DNA from: Riemerella anatipestifer
GTDB lineage: Bacteria > Bacteroidota > Bacteroidia > Flavobacteriales > Weeksellaceae
Direction: 5' to 3'
DNA length: 41,198 bases
Assembly (NCBI RefSeq): GCF_009663465.1
Contig: NZ_QXHU01000004.1
Span: 249,656 to 290,853 of the forward strand
Shown piece by piece: positions 32,618 through 39,918 of this stretch (position 1 is the first letter of the stretch; each line of letters opens with the position of its first letter). Both the position numbers and the translations under genes were made by a program. Below the pieces are notes generated by a model. The model had not been told where the DNA came from. It saw nothing but the letters and a program-made list of their open reading frames with translations, and did not search any database.

Positions 32618-34273
32618 ATGGAAGAATTACAAGATATATGGTGGCTGAATGAGGAGTCTGAACAAATGCTCAATAGAGGTTATCTTCTGAAAGGAGAAAC
32701 GGTGCATGGAGCTATTAAAAGGATTACCACAGCCGCAGCTAAAAGACTTTATAAGCCAGAGTTGCAACCAGCCTTTGAGGAAATGATTGTAAAAGGTTGG
32801 ATTAGCTTTTCGTCTCCTGTATGGGCAAATATGGGGACACAGAGAGGTCTTCCAATTTCTTGTTTCAATGTTCATATTCCAGATAGTATTGAGGGGATTA
32901 CCCACAAAATGGGAGAAGTTATTATGCAAACCAAAATAGGTGGTGGTACTTCTGGTTATTTTGGGGAGCTTCGTCATAGAGGGACGGCGGTTACGGATAA
33001 CGGTAAGTCATCTGGGGCGGTTTCTTTTATGAAGTTGTTTGATACGGCTATGGATGTGGTTTCTCAAGGAGGTGTAAGAAGAGGGGCTTTTGCAGCTTAT
33101 TTGGATATAGACCACGGAGATATAGAGGAGTTTTTAACGATAAAAGACATTGGCAGTCCTATTCAAAACCTATTTACGGGAGTTTGCGTACCAGATTATT
33201 GGATGCAAGATATGATAGATGGAGACATTGATAAGAGGAAGATTTGGGCTAAAGTTTTAGAAAGTAGGCAACAGAAAGGTTTGCCGTATATTTTCTTTAC
33301 CGATAATGTCAACAGAAATAAACCTCAAGTTTATAAAGATAAGGGGTTGTTGGTTAATGCGAGTAACCTTTGTTCAGAAATTATGTTGCCATCTACACAA
33401 GATGAATCATTTATATGTTGTCTTTCTTCTATGAATTTGGAACTTTATGATGAGTGGAAGGATACTAATGCGGTTAAGTTGGCAATTTATTTCTTAGATG
33501 CAGTATTGTCTGAATTTATAGAAAAAACGGAAGGTAACTATTATCTACAAGGAGCTAGAAATTTTGCAATGAAACACAGGGCTTTGGGGCTAGGTGTTTT
33601 AGGATATCATTCATATTTGCAGAAAAATATGATTCCTTTTGAGAGTTTTGAAGCAACTCAATTCAATGCTAGAGCGTTCAAACACATCAGAGAGCAAGCG
33701 GAAGCAGCTTCTAAAGAATTGGCTAATATTTATGGCGAACCAGAATTGCTTAAAGGTTACGGTATGAGAAATACCACGCTGATGGCAATCGCACCTACGA
33801 CTTCTAGTTCGGCTATTTTAGGACAAACTTCTCCAGGGATAGAGCCTTTTGCATCAAATTATTATAAAGCAGGTTTGGCTAAAGGTAATTTTATGAGAAA
33901 AAATAAATACCTTAAAAAACTGCTGGAAGAGAAAGGTCTAGAAAACGAGGAAACATGGAGAAACATTATGCTTAATCATGGTTCTGTACAACATTTAGAT
34001 GGGCTTACGGAAGAGGAAAAAGCTGTTTTCAAGACTTTCAAAGAAATTTCTCCTATGGAAATTATCAGTCAAGCGGCTCAAAGACAGCAGTATATAGACC
34101 AAGCTCAATCTTTGAACTTGCAAATTCCGTCCACAATGCCAGTAAAAGATGTTAACTTCTTGATGATAGAGGCGTGGAAGAAAGGCATTAAAACTCTTTA
34201 CTATCAGAGAAGTTCGTCCGTATCCAAAGAATTGATGGTAAACTTTGTAACTTGTTCTAGTTGCGAAGCATAG
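32618..34273 (+). CDS. nrdA: ribonucleotide reductase alpha (catalytic) subunit, no ATP cone
   Basis: Reduces ribonucleoside diphosphates to deoxy forms using a radical passed from NrdB. Seen: C82 (ISCFNVH) and C268 (CCLSSMNL) as the reducing pair, N250-C252-E254 (NLCSE) in the active site, Y528-Y529 of the radical path (LYYQRSS) and the C-terminal redox pair C546 and C549 (CSSC). 551 residues; residue 1 leads directly into the helical catalytic part, so the N-terminal ATP-cone of the 760-residue E. coli type is absent. With no cone on NrdB either, dATP shut-off of this type cannot operate. Confidence 0.95.
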   Translation: MEELQDIWWLNEESEQMLNRGYLLKGETVHGAIKRITTAAAKRLYKPELQPAFEEMIVKGWISFSSPVWANMGTQRGLPISCFNVHIPDSIEGITHKMGEVIMQTKIGGGTSGYFGELRHRGTAVTDNGKSSGAVSFMKLFDTAMDVVSQGGVRRGAFAAYLDIDHGDIEEFLTIKDIGSPIQNLFTGVCVPDYWMQDMIDGDIDKRKIWAKVLESRQQKGLPYIFFTDNVNRNKPQVYKDKGLLVNASNLCSEIMLPSTQDESFICCLSSMNLELYDEWKDTNAVKLAIYFLDAVLSEFIEKTEGNYYLQGARNFAMKHRALGLGVLGYHSYLQKNMIPFESFEATQFNARAFKHIREQAEAASKELANIYGEPELLKGYGMRNTTLMAIAPTTSSSAILGQTSPGIEPFASNYYKAGLAKGNFMRKNKYLKKLLEEKGLENEETWRNIMLNHGSVQHLDGLTEEEKAVFKTFKEISPMEIISQAAQRQQYIDQAQSLNLQIPSTMPVKDVNFLMIEAWKKGIKTLYYQRSSSVSKELMVNFVTCSSCEA

Positions 34274-34310
34274 ATAAATATAGAGTGTAATAATTAAAGT
34301 TGAGGAAGAT

Positions 34311-34345
34311 AAAACCGTAGTCTTAGGGCTATGGTTTTTCTTTTT
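34311..34345 (+). terminator. nrdBA terminator
   Basis: 10-bp stem with one G-T pair (34311-34320 with 34329-34338), 8-base loop, T-rich tail to 34345. Confidence 0.75.
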
Positions 34346-34359
34346 AATTAAAGGTTTTC

Positions 34360-34367
34360 TATATTTG
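34360..34367 (+). promoter_or_regulatory. serine hydrolase -7 box TATATTTG
   Basis: Exact TAnnTTTG match 17 bases before the ATG at 34385. No clear TTG upstream. Confidence 0.5.
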
Positions 34368-34384
34368 TTCAAAGTATCAATAGT

Positions 34385-35503
34385 ATGTGGAGAATTATAT
34401 TTATTGCCCTGATTTTATTTTTTGAAAGTTTTTTAGCTCAAAATTTAGAAGGACAGGCGGATAGTATTATGACAAAATACGATATTCCCGAAATGGCGTT
34501 CGCTGTTGTAACGAAAGATACTATATTGGTGCAAAAAGTAAGGGGGCATCACAGAGTTACTGAAAAGAAAGGAAAACCCAATGCTTCCTTTGAAGATTTA
34601 TTTCATCTAGGTTCTAATACTAAAGCTATTACGGGGTTTATTTCTGCATATTTGGTAGAACAAGGTAAAATAAAATGGAAAACCAAGTTTTTTGATTTAT
34701 TTCCAAAGTTTAAAAAGAGTTCAAATGTCAAGTATCACAGTATAACTTTAGAAGATTTATTATGCCATAGAGCTAATGTTCAGCCTTTTACTAGTGGAGA
34801 GGAGTATAGTAAACTTCCTAAATTTAAAGGAACTAAACAACAGAAAAGAACCAAATTTGGAGAATATGTTTTAAGGCTCTCTCCGATAGAAAACAAAAAT
34901 ACTTACAATTACTCAAACGCAGGGTATAGTATTGCGGCAATGATGCTTGAAAAAGTTTCTGGAAAGTCTTGGGAACAACTGATAGAAGAAGTGTTAAAAA
35001 CAAAATTAGAGATAGATTTTCGGTTGGGTTGGCCTAGTAGAAATGCTAAAAATCAACCTTTAGGGCATTGGTTAGAAGGTGGAAACCAAGTTGAAGTTTT
35101 ACCAAATGTCGATTATGATTTGAGTTTAGCAGAACCTGCGGGAGATTTAAGTATGAATATTCACAATTATTCCAAGTTTATACAATTAAATATAAAGGGA
35201 CTTTCTGGGGAAAGAAATATTTTAACTCCTGAAACTTATCAATACTTACACACTTCCAAAAAAGACTATTCTATAGGTTGGAGTAATTATCAAGATAAAA
35301 CTCAAGAAATTTCAGAACATTCAGGTTCAGATGGCACGTTTTTTTCCTATGCTCAAATTGATAGAAAAAAGCATTTAGGTTATATTATATTGGTAAACAC
35401 AGACCCTTACGGAAAAGGTTGGATTATAAAACTAGAAATTTCAGAAGGCGTAGATCAGTCTGAGTTATTGTCTTCTGAACAATACCTAGAAGTCATTGGT
35501 TAA
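34385..35503 (+). CDS. exported serine hydrolase (beta-lactamase class C / S12 family)
   Basis: 372 residues with a signal peptide (MWRIIFIALILFFESFLAQ). Catalytic motif SxxK is S77-N-T-K80 in HLGSNTKAIT, the YxN motif is in YNYSNAGYSIA, and the third box is HSGSDGTF. The architecture is that of S12 peptidases, D-aminopeptidases, esterases and class C beta-lactamases. Nothing shows that it destroys antibiotics: no pattern distinguishes it from housekeeping family members. It overlaps the VanZ-like ORF by eight bases if that uses its TTG start. Confidence 0.88.
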   Translation: MWRIIFIALILFFESFLAQNLEGQADSIMTKYDIPEMAFAVVTKDTILVQKVRGHHRVTEKKGKPNASFEDLFHLGSNTKAITGFISAYLVEQGKIKWKTKFFDLFPKFKKSSNVKYHSITLEDLLCHRANVQPFTSGEEYSKLPKFKGTKQQKRTKFGEYVLRLSPIENKNTYNYSNAGYSIAAMMLEKVSGKSWEQLIEEVLKTKLEIDFRLGWPSRNAKNQPLGHWLEGGNQVEVLPNVDYDLSLAEPAGDLSMNIHNYSKFIQLNIKGLSGERNILTPETYQYLHTSKKDYSIGWSNYQDKTQEISEHSGSDGTFFSYAQIDRKKHLGYIILVNTDPYGKGWIIKLEISEGVDQSELLSSEQYLEVIG

Positions 35504-35864
35504 AAAATACCATCATATTGTAAAAATAGTAATGCCCATTTATTGGGCATTACTTACTTATGTTCTTCTCAAACCTGTGGGAGAACACAAGGACTATTGG
35601 TTCCTATTTCAAGGGATAGATAAAGTAGTTCATTTTAGTATGTTTTTTGTGTTAGGCTTTTTATTTCGTTGGGCATATCCCAAAGCTAGTGTGTATGCCT
35701 ACTATTTTATCCTTGTTGCTTACGCTATTCTTACCGAAATTTTTCAGCAAGTTATGGCACTTGGGCGTTCTGCTGAGTGGCTAGACCTTTTAGCAGATAC
35801 TATAGGCTTGGTGCTAGCTTATTATGTATATACTAAAGTGTTGTTGCTTTTTGCAAGAAAGTAA
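35496..35864 (+). CDS. VanZ-like membrane protein
   Basis: 122 residues with three to four hydrophobic helices (about 10-26, 43-60, 66-84, 100-118). Conserved VanZ-family features: acidic-basic VDKVVHF-like stretch (GIDKVVHFSMFFVLGFLF), TEIFQQ and the aspartate in AEWLDLLADTIG. Function in the family is unclear; despite the name it does not imply glycopeptide resistance. The frame opens with TTG at 35496, overlapping the hydrolase; an in-frame ATG at 35532 is an alternative. It sits at the arm of a small hairpin (35531-35538 with 35544-35551). Confidence 0.8.
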   Translation: MVKKYHHIVKIVMPIYWALLTYVLLKPVGEHKDYWFLFQGIDKVVHFSMFFVLGFLFRWAYPKASVYAYYFILVAYAILTEIFQQVMALGRSAEWLDLLADTIGLVLAYYVYTKVLLLFARK

Positions 35865-35898
35865 AATTTTAAATTTATAAATAGGATAAACTCTTTTG

Positions 35899-35929
35899 AG
35901 CTCGGTGAGGTGGTCATCGGGCTTTTTTT
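35899..35929 (+). terminator. terminator after the VanZ-like gene
   Basis: 10-bp stem with two G-T pairs (35899-35908 with 35914-35923), 5-base loop, T run 35923-35929. Marks the end of the core segment. Confidence 0.8.
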
Positions 35930-36057
35930 GAACGATTAAAAAAGGATTTGTACTTAAAATAAAAAACAAAACGACATATTTTGACGATATAAAGTAGTAA
36001 TATTGCAGATATATAGGATTTTAGCCTGCGTATATAGGTCTGTTTTAAAATAAATAT

Positions 36058-36065
36058 TATCTTTG
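36058..36065 (+). promoter_or_regulatory. -7 box TATCTTTG of the structured RNA
   Basis: Exact match; transcription would start near 36071. No good TTG at the -33 position, which is AT-rich. No other TAnnTTTG is seen before the small ORFs at 36338, so they probably depend on it. Confidence 0.55.
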
Positions 36066-36070
36066 TTGTG

Positions 36071-36310
36071 AAAACATAAGATAATTATGAAAAGATAATA
36101 ATTAAAACGATATATAGAGCATAAGGTGCTTACCATTATTTCATTCGGTTAAATCTGGTACATTTAAACAAAAGATGAAGTATAATGGGCGAAGGCGTGA
36201 TTGCTCCCTTTTATAGGGACGCAGGCTGTTTTTTCCTATTTTCATCTCAGGTTTACCAGAACCCAACCGAATAATATGGACAAAAGCAAGTGCTGTGTCC
36301 TTTTTGTTTT
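36071..36310 (+). ncRNA. candidate structured RNA / leader with terminator, unknown class
   Basis: A closed rod is seen. Outer stem: 36133-36150 with 36265-36279, including seven continuous pairs (36144-36150 with 36265-36271). Next 7-bp stem: 36154-36160 with 36254-36260. Then an asymmetric bubble (36161-36172 / 36248-36253), a 7-bp stem 36173-36179 with 36241-36247, another stem near 36184-36188 with 36235-36240, and an apical hairpin 36205-36209 with 36215-36219 inside a GCG/CGC pair (36195-36197 with 36220-36222). Two smaller hairpins precede it (36082-36103; 36118-36130). Directly after it GGAC...GTCC (36278-36281 with 36297-36300) and a T run (36301-36305) form an intrinsic terminator. 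Either a free RNA (6S-like shape must be tested) or a regulated leader of the genes 28 bases downstream. Confidence 0.6.
36278..36310 (+). terminator. terminator closing the structured RNA
   Basis: GGAC/GTCC outer stem, AGC/GCT inner stem, AAGT loop, followed by TTTTTGTTTT. The two G at 36278-36279 also pair in the outer stem of the RNA, so the two structures compete slightly. Confidence 0.6.
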
Positions 36311-36337
36311 CAGCAAAACCAATAAAAAAATAAGATT

Positions 36338-36535
36338 ATGGCAGTATTATGGCGTGTTACAGTAAAGAAAAAGTATGGAACCGTAGCCTCGGGTATGTGG
36401 ATAGAGTTGCTCTTCCAAAACAATAGCCAAATCCCGATGCAGGAAGATATCAGAAATGCACTGAATGCAAAGTATGGTAAAAACACTCTAAACGGAACTA
36501 TACCTAAAGAGTTTTTGGAAATTGTGAAATTGTAA
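36338..36535 (+). CDS. unrecognised small protein, paralogue of the next ORF
   Basis: 65 residues, ATG start, no signal or membrane segment. It shares with the following ORF the pattern LWxV...K...(I/V)xxGMx(I/V)E(I/L)..xN.S..PxQ.(D/E)(I/V)..A(L/F)NAKYG..T...EIV, at nearly constant spacing. Predicted short beta strands and a helix (EDIRNALNAKYG). Such size and pairing fit a small binding or regulatory protein, but I do not recognise the family. It begins 28 bases after the terminator of the structured RNA and has no promoter of its own, so it is probably made by read-through of that leader. Confidence 0.75.
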   Translation: MAVLWRVTVKKKYGTVASGMWIELLFQNNSQIPMQEDIRNALNAKYGKNTLNGTIPKEFLEIVKL

Positions 36536-36571
36536 AAAAATAAATAAACCAACTTTTAAAATAAAATAATT

Positions 36572-36778
36572 ATGTCAACACATTTATGGAATGTTATCGC
36601 AAAGCGTGATGTTAACAAAATTGCAAAGGGAATGAGTGTGGAAATCGTCATTCGTAATGCATCTAGAAAACCCAATCAAAAAGAGGTAATAGAAGCATTT
36701 AATGCCAAATATGGTGCTGGTACAGCACTCAGTGGACTCAGTATTTCTGTTAACTTTGAAATTGTGGAGGTGAAGTAA
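36572..36778 (+). CDS. unrecognised small protein, paralogue of the preceding ORF
   Basis: 68 residues, ATG start, 36 bases after the previous stop. About 18 of 65 aligned positions equal the first protein, including LW, GM, E, N, P, Q, A, NAKYG and EIV. It is more basic than its partner (RKPNQKEV). Two diverged copies side by side suggest an old duplication and perhaps a heteromer. No known domain recognised. Confidence 0.75.
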   Translation: MSTHLWNVIAKRDVNKIAKGMSVEIVIRNASRKPNQKEVIEAFNAKYGAGTALSGLSISVNFEIVEVK

Positions 36779-36794
36779 TAAAAATCTAACTATA

Positions 36795-36998
36795 ATTGCT
36801 AACAAAAATGATGGAGTTATTAAGTTAAGTGAAATTGGAAAGGAACTTAACTTATTTATGAAGAACAATAAATCTGAGATAAAAACTTTTCTTAAAGAAG
36901 CAAAAAATTATTATAAAAATAATAAAGAATTGTTTAAATTACCAGAAAAGGATAAGGAAAAATTAGCTAAAAATATTTGTAAATTTAAAAATATATAA
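36795..36998 (+). CDS. small lysine-rich ORF without a canonical start
   Basis: The open frame runs from a TGA near 36770 to TAA at 36996-36998. The only ATG in it is at 36858 (46 residues), but the residues before it (ANKNDGVIKLSEIGKELNLF) look like real protein; an ATT at 36795 would give 67 residues. The product is strongly basic and helical (KEAKNYYKNNKELFKLPEKDKEKLAKN). It ends five bases before the 353-residue membrane protein, which supports it as part of the operon. Whether the start is ATT, 36858 or lost by mutation is open. Confidence 0.45.
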   Translation: MANKNDGVIKLSEIGKELNLFMKNNKSEIKTFLKEAKNYYKNNKELFKLPEKDKEKLAKNICKFKNI

Positions 36999-37003
36999 CA
37001 TAT

Positions 37004-38065
37004 ATGAATAATAATTTACTTTCAAAACAAGATGAAGGGCAGGAGGTACAGCCTTCTAACTCTATGCTTCCTAAAGAAATAGAAACGATAGAGGAAATGG
37101 AAAGTTTTCTTTATGATTTACAGAGAGAAGCATCAGGGTCTTTGTCGGCAGCATTAAATGCTCAACTTCAGGTAATTCGTTATGTGAGTTCACCTACACT
37201 TGTGGATAGTTCTTTTGACCTATTGTTTAAAAATATAAAAGATTCTGTGAGTCTTGCTGTCAATGAACAGGAGAAGAATAAAATACTTCAACAGGCTCAT
37301 CTTATGATTCATAATTATGTTTTCTTTTTGGATGCTAGGTTAGAATATGCAATACAGAATAATAGAAAAGAAGGAGAAAGACTCTTAGAGTTAGCAGCAA
37401 AAGAATTAGCAAATACAGCAGCTGAATTCGCTATTGCTTACACTGCCGCTGGTGCAGGTAAGGGAGCACAACTTGCACGCAGATCTTTTAATACAAGAAA
37501 AATAGCATATAGTATTGTGCAAAAAGGACACAACTCAGGTTTTTTCCAAAAAGTAATAGATTGGTTTTTGAAGAGTAAAAAAAATAAAAAGGAAAAACAG
37601 AGGTTTTTTAGTTCATTGGAAAAACTTTTTGATAAGTTTGAAAGATATCAGAATCTAATAGGGAAATCGGATTTGATAGGAGGGCTTATTGAAAGGTGGA
37701 GTGTTGAAATAAGTGAAAATAAACATATGATATTGAAGAAAAAGATTGATAAAAAAACATCGGCTGGATGGTTTGCTGGATTAATATTTTCTTTATCTCT
37801 GTTGTTTGGAATAGGAATGTTTAGCTCTATTATCACGATACTGATGGATTTAATTCCCTATTTTGAAAATCCTTTTAAATCAGGTTCTAATACATTTTCT
37901 CTTTGGCAACATATCAAAGATTACAGTTTATTTATATTCATATTTTTTGTTTGTATTACATTGGTTGATATGTGCTATACATATGTTTTAAAATGGATTT
38001 ATGAAAAGAGAGTTTCAAATGATTATTTAAAATATAAAAGTTTAGCTGATGAATTTTATGAATAA
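37004..38065 (+). CDS. unrecognised 353-residue membrane protein
   Basis: N-terminal 35 residues are polar; 36-150 are long helices rich in Leu, Glu, Gln and Ala; 145-165 has AAEFAIAYTAAGAGKGAQLARR, small-residue-rich and amphipathic; 185-205 is very basic (KSKKNKKEKQR); two hydrophobic helices at about 254-281 and 303-323, with a C-terminal cytoplasmic tail. No signal peptide. The layout, a soluble helical domain followed by two membrane helices, is common in toxins and effectors of defence systems, but nothing here proves that. Fourth and last gene of the RNA-led operon; the third ORF ends five bases before it. Confidence 0.75.
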   Translation: MNNNLLSKQDEGQEVQPSNSMLPKEIETIEEMESFLYDLQREASGSLSAALNAQLQVIRYVSSPTLVDSSFDLLFKNIKDSVSLAVNEQEKNKILQQAHLMIHNYVFFLDARLEYAIQNNRKEGERLLELAAKELANTAAEFAIAYTAAGAGKGAQLARRSFNTRKIAYSIVQKGHNSGFFQKVIDWFLKSKKNKKEKQRFFSSLEKLFDKFERYQNLIGKSDLIGGLIERWSVEISENKHMILKKKIDKKTSAGWFAGLIFSLSLLFGIGMFSSIITILMDLIPYFENPFKSGSNTFSLWQHIKDYSLFIFIFFVCITLVDMCYTYVLKWIYEKRVSNDYLKYKSLADEFYE

Positions 38066-38110
38066 AAAATATCCTAGATAAGAATCTTAAAAGAAAATCT
38101 TTAAATTTAT

Positions 38111-38151
38111 AGTCTTTCCTATAAAGGAGGGTATTTCTTGTAGGAAAGACT
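38111..38151. repeat. 11-bp hairpin upstream of the two-TM protein
   Basis: 38111-38121 is the exact reverse complement of 38141-38151, with a 19-base loop. It lies between the membrane protein stop and the next ATG (14 bases after the hairpin). No T run follows on the plus strand, so it may be a weak terminator or a control element of the next gene. Confidence 0.6.
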
Positions 38152-38165
38152 TAATACTTTAAACT

Positions 38166-38681
38166 ATGAGCTCCAAAAACAACATCACTTCCGCCATAAT
38201 TATCAATGTTATAGTATTTTTTGTACTTTTAATTGTTACCAAACTTGTAAAGTTAGAAGAGCTGCCCACCCAAACGATAGGGGTGTTATTTGGTGGTGTA
38301 ATAACCGCTTTAATAACATATTTTTTACTTATTGGGCAAACCCAAGCCGAAGAACATAAAGAAAGAAATGTAAAAGTTTTTGAGGAAAAATCCCAAAGAT
38401 TTAACACTTTTATCAATAAACTTTGGGAAATATGGGACGATAGAACGGTGGAGTTGGAGGAACTCAATGAACTCATTAAATTAGTTTCACGAGATGTTGT
38501 GCTGTATACGAAGCCCGAAACGGTGGATATTATACTCAGTAATCTTATAGATATTGCAGAGCACGCAAAACCAGATAAAACCAATAGCAGAGATGCGGAG
38601 GTTACAAAACTAATCCAGCAGAAGATTTTCAATATAATCAATGAACTAGCGCTTAGGTGGAGAAATAAAACCACAGATTAG
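38166..38681 (+). CDS. unrecognised protein with two TM helices and coiled coil
   Basis: 171 residues. Two membrane helices at the N-terminus (about 8-26 and 37-57), then an acidic-basic helical cytoplasmic part (60-171) with heptad-like spacing (EEKSQRFNTFINKLWEIWDDRTVELEELNELIKLV). No enzyme motif. Its stop overlaps or touches the beginning of the next open frame, so the two are probably coupled. A long minus-strand ORF covers the same DNA but has no sensible composition. Confidence 0.72.
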   Translation: MSSKNNITSAIIINVIVFFVLLIVTKLVKLEELPTQTIGVLFGGVITALITYFLLIGQTQAEEHKERNVKVFEEKSQRFNTFINKLWEIWDDRTVELEELNELIKLVSRDVVLYTKPETVDIILSNLIDIAEHAKPDKTNSRDAEVTKLIQQKIFNIINELALRWRNKTTD

Positions 38682-38751
38682 GAGTAAGCTAAATCTTCTT
38701 GAAGAAAAAGTAATCCCTTATTTAATTCAAAAAGACTTTAAACAGTCATTT

Positions 38752-39204
38752 TTGGAGCATTTTAAAAACACTATATTTAACAATGACGATAATAGTATTA
38801 CAAAGATTGATTACAAAAAACAGGGCGACAAACTATATATAGAATGTAGAATAAAAGAGTCTAATGTTTATTTAAAAATAGGTCCTTTAGATAGAGAGCC
38901 TAACCAAGATATTTTATTTACCTTCTTTGTGGAGTTTTACCAAAACAGGCAATACCAAATCTACCGAGATGCCACTAAGGGTTGGCGTAAAGATTGCCTA
39001 AAAGGCTCTATTCAGTGGGAAAAAGGTTCTAACTATATTAACTTCTCAGACTCTAAACAATTAAAAGAAGAGTATCAAATTATCAATCATTCCGATTATT
39101 CTAATAGCTTAGCAGAAAGAGCATTAGATTTATATCAACATTGGAGTTTCAATGGTAAAAATATTGAAGATATTATCCAAGAAGTTGAGAAAAATAATTT
39201 ATAA
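38752..39204 (+). CDS. unrecognised protein, start codon uncertain
   Basis: 150 residues from a TTG at 38752, but the frame is open from 38650 and contains no ATG at all. The upstream residues (RSKLNLLEEKVIPYLIQKDFKQSF) look like a genuine amphipathic N-terminus, so translation may start at the ATT at 38677, which overlaps the TAG of the previous gene. The product is mixed alpha/beta with a conserved-looking block YIECRIKESNVYLKIG and a helical end. A frameshifted fusion with the preceding gene is the alternative. Its 3' end overlaps the convergent gene by six bases. Confidence 0.6.
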   Translation: MEHFKNTIFNNDDNSITKIDYKKQGDKLYIECRIKESNVYLKIGPLDREPNQDILFTFFVEFYQNRQYQIYRDATKGWRKDCLKGSIQWEKGSNYINFSDSKQLKEEYQIINHSDYSNSLAERALDLYQHWSFNGKNIEDIIQEVEKNNL

Positions 39205-39801
39205 CATTTTCATATACGCCTTTAGTTCCTCATACTTTTCATTAGTATTTTTAGGTTGGCTACTTGGGTGTGGCACTACAAAAATGGGATAATCGTACTC
39301 ATAAGATAATAAGTGGAGATTACCTTTTTTATAGTAAGCCTTTTTAGGAAAATTATTCCATAAGCGGTGTCCCCAGAATATAATCAGATGAGGTTGTAGT
39401 TTCTTTAATACCTCTTTAAAAGCAGGCTCACTTTTTATAAACTCTTCTGTGGTTGGGGCTTCACGAGGACCGCCCATAGGGAACTGCACGAAATTATAAA
39501 ACGCTAAATTTTGCCATACTTCCACAGTCTCCAAATCATCAAGCTTCTTCCCAGATAACAGGTTAGAAAATCTAGTAAAAGTATTCATCCAAGTTTCAAA
39601 CGAGCCACTACCGTTTTTATAGGCTATAAATCGCTGCACCACCTCTTGGGTTACACCACCGATTTTAGAAGTATTCCCTTCATTAAACGCTTTTAAATCT
39701 TCATCGCCAAAATAGTGGCTTTCTCCTAAAACTAAAATTTTAAACGGGTTTTTATGATAAGACTTGCCAACAAATGGCTGAAACTTTATTTCGTTTTTCA
39801 T
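39199..39801 (-). CDS. uracil-DNA glycosylase-like protein
   Basis: 200 residues. Motifs resemble the uracil-DNA glycosylase superfamily: LGESHYF at 25-31 in place of the usual GEAPG or GQDPY block, LIIFWGHRLWNNF before the C-terminus, and HPSSQ as the motif that contacts the base and DNA. The catalytic residues of family 1 UDG are not clearly present, so activity is uncertain; related proteins occur in defence and mobile settings. Divergent from the WYL regulator, with a -7 box TACCTTTG at 39823-39816. Confidence 0.55.
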   Translation of the reverse strand: MKNEIKFQPFVGKSYHKNPFKILVLGESHYFGDEDLKAFNEGNTSKIGGVTQEVVQRFIAYKNGSGSFETWMNTFTRFSNLLSGKKLDDLETVEVWQNLAFYNFVQFPMGGPREAPTTEEFIKSEPAFKEVLKKLQPHLIIFWGHRLWNNFPKKAYYKKGNLHLLSYEYDYPIFVVPHPSSQPKNTNEKYEELKAYMKML

Positions 39802-39898
39802 AATATAATTTTTAGCAAAGGTAAATATTCGTTAAGACAATTGATGACCGTCACACCATTAAAATATCACTATGCCGTATTTTGTCGTAGTAAAAGTA

Positions 39899-39906
39899 TA
39901 TTTTTG
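39899..39906 (+). promoter_or_regulatory. WYL gene -7 box TATTTTTG
   Basis: Exact TAnnTTTG match, 12 bases before the ATG at 39919. A TTTG at 39881-39884 has only a 14-base spacer. The divergent region also holds a 6-bp inverted repeat (39861-39866 with 39878-39883) that could be an operator. Confidence 0.5.
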
Positions 39907-39918
39907 TAAAAAACAACT

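Noticed and set aside
34385-35503. Antibiotic-resistance beta-lactamase
   Set aside because: The SxxK/YxN pattern is shared by esterases and peptidases of the S12 family, and there is no specific evidence for lactam hydrolysis.
35496-35864. Glycopeptide resistance gene vanZ
   Set aside because: VanZ-like proteins are widespread and no vanA/H/X/R/S genes are present; only family similarity can be claimed.
36071-36310. Retron non-coding RNA
   Set aside because: No reverse transcriptase is encoded anywhere in the window.
36584-36868. 94-residue minus-strand ORF over the second small paralogue
   Set aside because: The plus strand has a clear paralogue with conserved spacing; the minus product is Phe/Leu-rich low complexity.
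38159-38674. 171-residue minus-strand ORF opposite the two-TM protein
   Set aside because: It is the near-exact antisense of 38166-38681, Ser/Leu-rich and without any motif; the plus-strand product has coherent membrane and coiled-coil segments.
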